Shown: positions 59,601 through 64,000 of the stretch, piece by piece
Layout: every line of letters starts with the position of its first letter
Numbering within the stretch: the stretch's first letter is position 1
Source of the DNA: Arctopsyche grandis
Taxonomy: Eukaryota; Arthropoda; Insecta; Trichoptera; Hydropsychidae
Reading direction: 5' to 3'
DNA: 64,000 bases
Assembly (NCBI RefSeq): GCF_051622035.1
Contig: NC_135358.1
Span: 1,118,501-1,182,500 of the forward strand
The notes under the pieces: model-generated
Database searches by the model: none
The model's input: the letters and a program-made list of their open reading frames with translations, nothing else
What the model was told of the DNA's origin: nothing
Position numbers and translations under genes: made by a program

Positions 59601-60105
59601 CGGCCTTCTCGTTCAGGTACACCAATTCTACCTTGAAATCGAAGAGACATCGTTTCGGTTTTTGGCCGAATTTGCAAGGGCGAGCACAGTTTTTAGAATC
59701 TGCAAAATAAATGACAAAAAACTTTCTGATTTATTGATTGCCTTAAATATAATATGCGAAATTTCGACATTTCCGTTTTAATTATGCAAATATTAACCAT
59801 TACTCTGCGTGTTCTAATATGAGTGTTCAAGGTTTGTATTTCTCAATCCAAAATTTATAAGAAACGCAAGGCTAATGTGTCCACTCACTCACTCACTCAC
59901 TCCTCTAGACATTTCTTCACAAATATATATTTTTTAAAATAAATTAACACGTTTGAATTTAGTGATGAAAATATTTACCTGAAATTTTACTATTAGAATA
60001 TCCGTAAGTGTGAACCGAAACGGTGTCTATTGAAGCGTCTCCCCATATTCCAGCATTTCCTAACACTCCCATAAGACATATTAGGATTCTGGTAGAAATT
60101 CTCAT
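47465..60105 (-). CDS. MCORP: Multicopper oxidase-related protein, complete, nine exons
   Basis: Laccase-fold secreted protein of about 595 residues. Exons, in order of translation: 60105-59979, 59699-59349, 57755-57554, 55508-55345, 49357-49200, 48990-48783, 48667-48461, 47907-47772 and 47699-47465. All join in frame with GT-AG introns. The start MRISTRILICLMG gives a clear signal peptide. HWHG (about 112-115) and HFYHAHS (about 153-159) keep four trinuclear-cluster His residues. The HPFHLHG motif has become KTFHLHG, losing the type 1 His. The HCHxxxH motif is replaced by ECRSCGVSSLP, losing His, Cys, His and the last His. This pattern matches insect MCORP proteins, which are described as lacking copper ligands and as needed for viability and ovary function. 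Oxidase activity is not expected. An alternative view is a recently decayed laccase, but the uninterrupted frames argue for a maintained protein. Confidence 0.9.
47772..47907 (-). CDS. MCORP: MCORP exon 8
   Basis: Encodes FHSDVSKTFHLHGNPMYVLY. Laccases have SHPFHLHG here; the first His, a type 1 copper ligand, is Lys. Confidence 0.92.
48030..48194. mobile_element. hAT-related fragment in MCORP intron
   Basis: Repeats agagcgcc and ggcgctt motifs and ends aaggccagcactg, matching the right end of the hAT element at 50186-51935 (cccgagggcgcc, ggctggcactg). The left end is lost. Confidence 0.6.
48461..48667 (-). CDS. MCORP: MCORP exon 7
   Basis: Encodes HKLVSAVQINGKSFLYPNSP to LELIIVDEG, aligning with the [12 protein letters not shown] end of Lac2 exon 7. 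The Lac2 [10 protein letters not shown] segment is not conserved. Confidence 0.9.
48783..48990 (-). CDS. MCORP: MCORP exon 6
   Basis: Encodes PVLISEEVISGQYLYDSTST to MPVPPFYPAELC, a divergent part of domain 2/3. It includes an acidic NDDDSEF stretch. Confidence 0.85.
49200..49357 (-). CDS. MCORP: MCORP exon 5
   Basis: Encodes ERVDFILDAKNRPSTYGFYV, the equivalent of [12 protein letters not shown] in Lac2. It lies about 6 kb from exon 4; the intron is full of transposons. Confidence 0.9.
49796..50003. mobile_element. MITE family N, copy 3
   Basis: Left end ggttcggtgatcattgctca, interior atcatactaatgataactat, right end gcgatcgcaatgtgcgtaat. Inverted relative to copy 2. Confidence 0.7.
50440..50556 (+). 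pseudogene. hAT transposase fragment (central)
   Basis: Reads HCGIHSLNLVLYDAEKSSVT, similar to the HSLNLVLxDAAKSS segment of ZMYM1-like hAT transposases. The frame ends soon after. Non-functional. Confidence 0.6.
50616..51058. mobile_element. Solo LTR nested in the hAT element
   Basis: 443 bp, TGTTACGTAC to TTACGCAACA, with ATAG duplicated on both sides (50612-50615, 51059-51062), a Gypsy-type size. Contains two copies of a 36-bp unit (50675-50710, 50720-50755) with cggattaactaagtgcttgc, and a TTTATAAGG box near 50919. Confidence 0.8.
51230..51673 (+). pseudogene. hAT transposase C-terminal fragment (dimerisation domain)
   Basis: 147-codon frame ending in the hAT dimerisation motif: LYPNIWVAMRILLTLPITVA, then SGERSFSKLILIKTYPWS and NRLSSLGTQSI. 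Similar to ZMYM1-like hAT proteins. It has no N-terminal catalytic part, so it is a remnant. Confidence 0.8.
51953..52929. mobile_element. Element T, copy 1, long terminal inverted repeats
   Basis: The left end tgctgcgtacggaccaaac and right end (inverted) tggtccgtacgcaccaaac share about 80 bp of inverted repeat including gacgattttgggccaac and agtagcgtacaaaatatcg. TAA on both sides (51950-51952, 52930-52932). Non-coding, with an internal 68-bp direct duplication starting at 52399 and 52467. Confidence 0.75.
52930..53494. other. MCORP intron, no gene seen
   Basis: Between two repeat copies. Nothing recognisable. Confidence 0.4.
53495..53575. mobile_element. MITE family N, partial copy 4
   Basis: Retains gtgctagatgttccgtgatc and gagattttagtgatcg, ending in a degraded right terminus. 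Confidence 0.5.
53744..54163 (-). mobile_element. SINE, minus strand, with a variant head
   Basis: The reversed tail hairpin (ccaggaaggccttacaggta) and the core are typical. The head, read on the minus strand, is ccagcagcatagctcggtcg with box B-like aggtttgttccc, a third head variant on the same body. Confidence 0.75.
54355..54920. mobile_element. Element T, copy 2, right end missing
   Basis: Begins tggtgcgtacgcaccaagcc and follows copy 1 through ggataatgtgtgattattaa, then stops. Only one copy of the 68-bp unit is present. A flank unit, acatgagcaccatcttat, occurs before it and twice after it. Confidence 0.7.
55345..55508 (-). CDS. MCORP: MCORP exon 4
   Basis: Encodes FFVNGGSRYRVRVINAIPLD through VESFLLHPG, aligning with the [10 protein letters not shown] part of laccase. 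The acceptor chosen is acggtttcag; an upstream AG at about 55532 would put the exon in the wrong frame. Donor gtgggt. Confidence 0.87.
55509..57553. other. MCORP intron 3
   Basis: Contains an inverted copy of repeat R (56058-56405), a short TATG run near 57093-57111, and AT-rich DNA. No other gene. Confidence 0.5.
56058..56405 (-). repeat. Interspersed repeat family R, copy 2, inverted
   Basis: Starts aacgctcgccgtactataat and includes ctgtttgctacc and cgccatctattgaaaattta, matching 45361-45912 in reverse. Confidence 0.7.
57554..57755 (-). CDS. MCORP: MCORP exon 3
   Basis: Encodes QQLDGLFGSLVVKQP and the start of domain 2 up to LMIDGHDGNSNDFRR. Acceptor ccgttttcag. Phase 1 in, phase 2 out. 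Confidence 0.88.
57756..59348. other. MCORP intron 2
   Basis: No coding exon. A segment from 58243 (ccctttgaatgc, acgccgatcggcgt) looks like one end of a small element, with no convincing partner. Confidence 0.4.
59349..59699 (-). CDS. MCORP: MCORP exon 2
   Basis: 117 codons: CARPCKFGQKPKRC, then GQVPGPPIQVCLNDLVIVNV, MHWHGIDQRGSPFMDG and THFYHAHS. Both copper pairs of the first cupredoxin domain are intact. Acceptor attttgcag, donor gtacat. Confidence 0.93.
59882..59902. repeat. (ACTC)n microsatellite
   Basis: Five tandem units of cact in MCORP intron 1. Confidence 0.85.
59979..60105 (-). CDS. MCORP: MCORP exon 1
   Basis: Begins at the ATG of MRISTRILICLMGVLG, giving a signal peptide with likely cleavage near WGDA. 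An in-frame upstream ATG (60159) would add 18 charged residues before the hydrophobic core, so the inner one is preferred. Donor gtaaat. Confidence 0.8.
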
Positions 60106-60536
60106 ATTTTCACGCAATTTTCCGTCTTCAAAAGCTATATAAAAGTATATTTTTTTCAAATTCTACACTTGAACAAGATTGTTGTTTTAATTTGGGAACT
60201 AAACTAAATCAAAGCGTATAACACAATTCCCAATGCAATCTTTTCACGGGAGAACCGAACGAGCACGTTCACTCGACGAAAGGAAAATGATAAATAAATA
60301 ATACAGCACGAGTCAGTAGCCGAGTAGTTAAACCGGTATACACTCGAGCATTTTTTTTAATAATGCTCCACGTTCACCTTCAGTACATTTTCCACGGTGA
60401 AGAAAAAATATCGAACGGTCATAAAAAACAGCGAAAATTTCATTTTAGTGATAATGACGAAAATAGGAATCATATAATGGGTCTAATATATCATAATATG
60501 ATTGCTATATAAACTAAATATCATTATTATTAACTG

Positions 60537-60995
60537 ACTAGTGTTGTATCCGATGAAATATCATCGCATGGGTGTTGGCATATTATGTTATTAAATTTAA
60601 AAAAATTAAAAGAAATGTGTCGGTCCTATGTTCGATCCGCACGCGGTCGTATTTTTTTCAAATACGTTTTAAATATATTTAATTTAATTTTTAATATTTA
60701 ATATTTATATTTAATTGTTTAATTTGAAAAAAATGGCAAAAACTACCTACATAAATATAAACAATATAAAACACCAATAGAAAAAATAAATAAATTAATA
60801 AATTTTCAATAGATGGCGGTAAATGCTCAGAGAGTTAGCGGCGTCTATTATCCTAGAGGAAAATGGGTAGTAAGCAGTATATATAGAAGATTTTTTCTTT
60901 TGTTATTCTATTCGTACATTTTGTTGGCAGTAGTTAAGCTGTGACGTACATATTTATTTATAATCGAAACGACTATTATAGTACGGCGAGCGTTA
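60537..60995 (+). repeat. Interspersed repeat family R, copy 3
   Basis: Starts actagtgttgtatccgatga and ends tagtacggcgagcgttaatc. It has the uninterrupted site that is occupied by a SINE tail in copy 1. A tgttcgatccgc segment resembles a box B. Confidence 0.7.
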
Positions 60996-61455
60996 ATCGA
61001 GGTTCAACTCGTAATCGCGTTTCTAAAAGTCAGTGAAAAATGAATTAATTGTTTTGCATGTTTTCGTTTATAGATTCGTTTATAGAGTCGTTTATAAATT
61101 GATGCGATATCGAAGAGATGTTAAAAATTATATATAGTATCAGTAGGTACATATATCACGCCAATCAGTTGGTATATTAAGGTCTGTTCATACTTAACAG
61201 CACTGCACGGCTTCAGCACTGCACGACTCCGTTTCAAATGTCATTTTATTACATTTCTATTCATATCTACCTACACGTCGCGGTCACGTCACGCTTATAT
61301 CACTTTGGTCGAGTGCAAGGCAAAATCGGCTTACTTATACATTACAGGCCATGACGATACGGCGCAATATTGCTTACGTCGTATTGTCGAGTACTTACAA
61401 TATGAATGCATACACGTGCATTCGTAGCTACGCGTCAGAATACAAGTCAGCAAAA

Positions 61456-61629
61456 ATGTTTCGGCGTTTATCGAACGAAAAATTATGTATAATCGCGTTG
61501 TTGTTGGAAGAAGAAGCTCAAGAAGGCAATAAAAAAGCACGGAGGCGTTTTGATGTGCATCCCATGTTAAAAAATAGAAAAATGGAAGGAGAGTTTGGAC
61601 ACTGTGTAGGCGGGGGTGTAACGTGTTGA
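61456..61629 (+). pseudogene. PIF/Harbinger transposase N-terminal fragment
   Basis: From the ATG at 61456: MFRRLSNEKLCIIALLLEEE, then KKARRRFDVHPMLKNRKMEG and EF. The RRRFxVHPMLxxRxxEGEF pattern is the hallmark start of insect HARBI1-like nucleases. The frame is then broken where the fold-back arm begins. Confidence 0.75.
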
Positions 61630-62566
61630 CCGTATCCCTGCCTAACGAAACACTGTTGTGCTTGTTTTATAAAGTTTTATTGTTTGCCTATGGTTGTACA
61701 AAGGTATTATATTTGGGCAAAAGTATGTCGTTCAGCGGTCTCTGGATATGGTAGAGTGTCGCTGGCTCGGCATTCAGCTATGTTCAGAAGGTCTCTGGAT
61801 GCGGCAGTGTGTTGCTGGCTCGTCGTTCGGCTATGTTCGGAAGGTCTCTGGATACGACAGTGAGTTGCTGGCTCGTCCGGCTGGTTGATCTTCCAAGTCC
61901 GCGTAGTGTAGTGGTGGCTGGTCAGGAGCTGTATGTCGACTGGTCTGCTGCTGTGTGTCGACGCTTGCTGCTGTGGGTCGACTGGTCTGGTGCTGTGTGT
62001 CGACGCTTGCTGCTGTGGGTCGTGTGGCGTTGTTTGGGTTGTACCTCCTTTTATAGTGTTTCTGGAATCACCTGACCCATGGTGGTGGTTTGTTGATGCG
62101 TAAGCGAGGAATTTACTTTTGTCGAGGGGTAGAATTTTCTGGAACGATTGGCGCCGTTCCGCTCGATGTAGTTTAATGGTGGCGGCGTGTTTCGACCGTT
62201 TTGGTTCCGCTCGACTGGTAGGGGCGTTCCGCTTGATTTTAATATAATGGCTGCAGGTGTGCGTCGTCTGGGTTTCGTTCCGCTCGAGTGTGAGGGGTGG
62301 AACATTCTCGAAGGATTTGGCACCGTTCCGCTTGAGTTGGATTTGGCACCGTTCCGCTTGAGTTTAATATAATGGCTGCAGGTGTGCGTCGTCTGGGTTT
62401 CGTTCCGCTCGAGTGTGAGGGGTGGAACATTCTCGAAGGAACTGGCGATTGATTCCAAGAAGTGCACGTGTTGTGTACGTGTGGTGAGTTCTGCAAGGAA
62501 TGTGGTTTGTTGTTGTGGAATATTCTCGAATGTTTCGATGACGATGACGATGACGAGATTCCTACA
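61617..62566 (+). repeat. Fold-back left arm
   Basis: Inverted match to 62878-63720. It carries a Cys/Ser-like tandem section (gctgctgtgtgtcgacgctt, 61935-62020) and an extra internal duplication of about 125 bp (62237-62361, repeated from 62362) absent from the other arm. Confidence 0.75.
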
Positions 62567-62877
62567 ACTGTATAAGGAGCTTGTGGATGATGACAAAATT
62601 TTTTTAAATATTTCCGTAAAAAATTTTAATTTTTTTTAAATATTTGCGCCAAAACCATGTCGAAAGATTGAACAGCTGTCAACTGTCACTATCGATAATT
62701 GGTCCAAAACAGCAAAGCGGCAGACTCATGGCACGTAATTCGCGTGTATATTTCCACGATGGCCAAAAAAACGGATACGATACGTTGACGGATGTTGCTG
62801 TAAGGTATGAACAGTAAATGTTGGGTACTGCTGTAAGCCTGCCGTGGTGTAAACGTGACGGTTGGTATGAATATACC

Positions 62878-63720
62878 TGTAGGAATCTCGTCATAGTCAT
62901 CGTCATCGAAACATTCGAGAATATTCCGCAACAACAAACCACATTCCTTGCGGAACTCACACACGTAAACAAACATTCCCGAAAACCAGACGTCGCACAC
63001 CTGCAACCATTATATTAAACTCAAGCGGAACGCCCCTACCAGTCGAGTGGAACCAAAACGGTCGAAACACGCCGCCACCATTAAACCACATCGAGCGGAA
63101 CGGCGCCAATCATTCCAGAAAATTCTACGCCTCGACAAAAGTGCATTCCTCGTTCACGCATCAACAACCACATGCGCTTACGCATCAACAACCACTTCCA
63201 TCAATCGTTCCAGAAAATTCTACGCCTCGACAAAAGTGCATTCCTTTCTTACGCATCAACAAACCACCACCATCGGTCAGGCGATTCCAGAAACACTATA
63301 AAAGGAGGTACAACCCAAACAACGCCAGTCGACCCACAGCAGCAAGCGTCGACACACAGCAACAGACCAGTCGACCCACAGCAGCAAGCGTCGACATACA
63401 GCTCCTGACCAGCCACCACTACACTACGCGGACTTGGAAGATCAACCAGCCGGACGAGCCAGCAACACACTGCCGTATCCAGAGACCTTCCGAACATAGC
63501 CGAACACCGAGCCAGCAACACACTGCCGCATCCAGAGACCTTCTGAACATAGCTGAATGCCGAGCCAGCGACACTCTACCATATCCAGAGACCGCTGAAC
63601 GACATACTTTTGCCCACAAATACCATACCTTTGTACAACCATAGGCAAACAATAAAACTTTATAAAACTAGCACAACAGTGTTTCGTTAGGCCGGGATAC
63701 GGTCAACACATCGCTACCCC
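62878..63720 (-). repeat. Fold-back right arm
   Basis: The reverse complement of the left arm with small differences. It carries its own local duplication of acgcatcaacaaccac (63157-63195). Open frames on both strands across the arms are repeat shadows. Confidence 0.75.
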
Positions 63721-63815
63721 GCCTACATACCCATAAAAAATGTACCAAAGAATACTTTTCGTACGGCCGGATACCTGCTGAAGTCGGTACGTGCCGACTA
63801 GGTATGAACAGACCT

Positions 63816-64000
63816 TAAAGTGGCTGGTTTAGGGGTCGAGCTTCTTCCTTTGGAAGGTCACGCCCTGTACCTGTTTAGTGGTCAACTTTACTTTCTCTGG
63901 GGGTCCTGTTTTGTATTTTAGTTACGCTCGATTTTGCACAATTTTTTTGCAAAAATTTTTGTACAATGTTTACAATACATGCATTTTTGGTGCGTAGTAC
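63816..64000. other. Window end, no gene seen
   Basis: Less AT-rich flank beyond the fold-back element (ggtcgagcttcttcctttgg). Nothing recognisable. Confidence 0.4.

Larger units (their letters stand above)
61180..63815. mobile_element. Composite fold-back element with Harbinger-type ends
   Basis: Outer ends AGGTCTGTTCATAC and GGTATGAACAGACCT are those of the 208-bp MITEs. Inside are a transposase fragment (61456-61629) and two inverted arms of about 0.85-0.95 kb (61617-62566 and 62878-63720) around a centre of about 300 bp. The arms share tgttgaccgtatcc, cgaaacactgttgtgct and tttataaagttttattg. The outermost flanks are TTA and TAA, not identical. Confidence 0.75.

Noticed and set aside
61694..62075. 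Cys/Trp/Ser-rich open frames in the fold-back arms
   Set aside because: The same frames appear mirrored in the other arm and arise from short tandem repeats; no family resemblance.
62051..62596. 181-codon minus-strand frame rich in Thr/Ser/Asn
   Set aside because: It lies wholly in the repeat arm and reflects the duplicated cgttccgctcgag-type units, so coding is unlikely.
1..64000. CRISPR arrays, rRNA genes or bacterial operons
   Set aside because: None seen; the repeats are transposon- or microsatellite-type and genes have spliceosomal introns.

Overview
The window is AT-rich genomic DNA from an insect. Supporting this are GT-AG introns, a laccase-2 gene with two alternative sets of 3' exons, an insect-type multicopper oxidase-related gene, a ZAD-C2H2 zinc-finger gene, tRNA-derived SINEs and many small DNA transposons. 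I cannot fix the order from the sequence alone.

Layout. Positions 1-30,937 hold no coding exon I can support. This stretch has AT microsatellites, several SINE copies, a Harbinger-type MITE inserted in one SINE, a 5'-truncated LINE remnant, a MITE and a pair of inverted interspersed repeats. It is probably intergenic DNA plus part of a long first intron of the laccase gene. Positions 30,938-40,221 (+) carry laccase-2 from exon 2 to both ends. Four common exons are followed by cassette A (three exons, stop at 37,579) and cassette B (four exons, stop at 40,221). The signal-peptide exon was not found. Positions 42,640-44,024 (-) carry a two-exon zinc-finger gene. Positions 47,465-60,105 (-) carry a complete nine-exon gene for a laccase-like protein (about 595 aa) that has lost five copper ligands, matching the MCORP family. 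Positions 61,180-63,815 are a large fold-back element with a Harbinger transposase fragment.

The two oxidase-family genes are convergent, with the zinc-finger gene between them. Laccase-2 is the secreted phenoloxidase of cuticle tanning; the A and B cassettes swap the C-terminal third of the enzyme, which contains the type 1 copper site. The MCORP-like protein keeps the fold and signal peptide but should not be a working oxidase.

The introns and the 44-64 kb part are full of nested mobile elements whose order of insertion can be read from target-site duplications: a solo LTR (ATAG duplication) inside a decayed hAT element (8-bp duplication), a Harbinger MITE (TTA) inside a SINE, twin 208-bp palindromic MITEs (TAA), and a TTAA-flanked piggyBac-like element in a laccase intron. 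I found no CRISPR array, rRNA gene, prokaryote-like operon or clearly new protein system. The strongest unusual items are the degenerate MCORP copper sites, the parallel exon cassettes, the fold-back element and the SINE families with hairpin heads and a shared hairpin tail.
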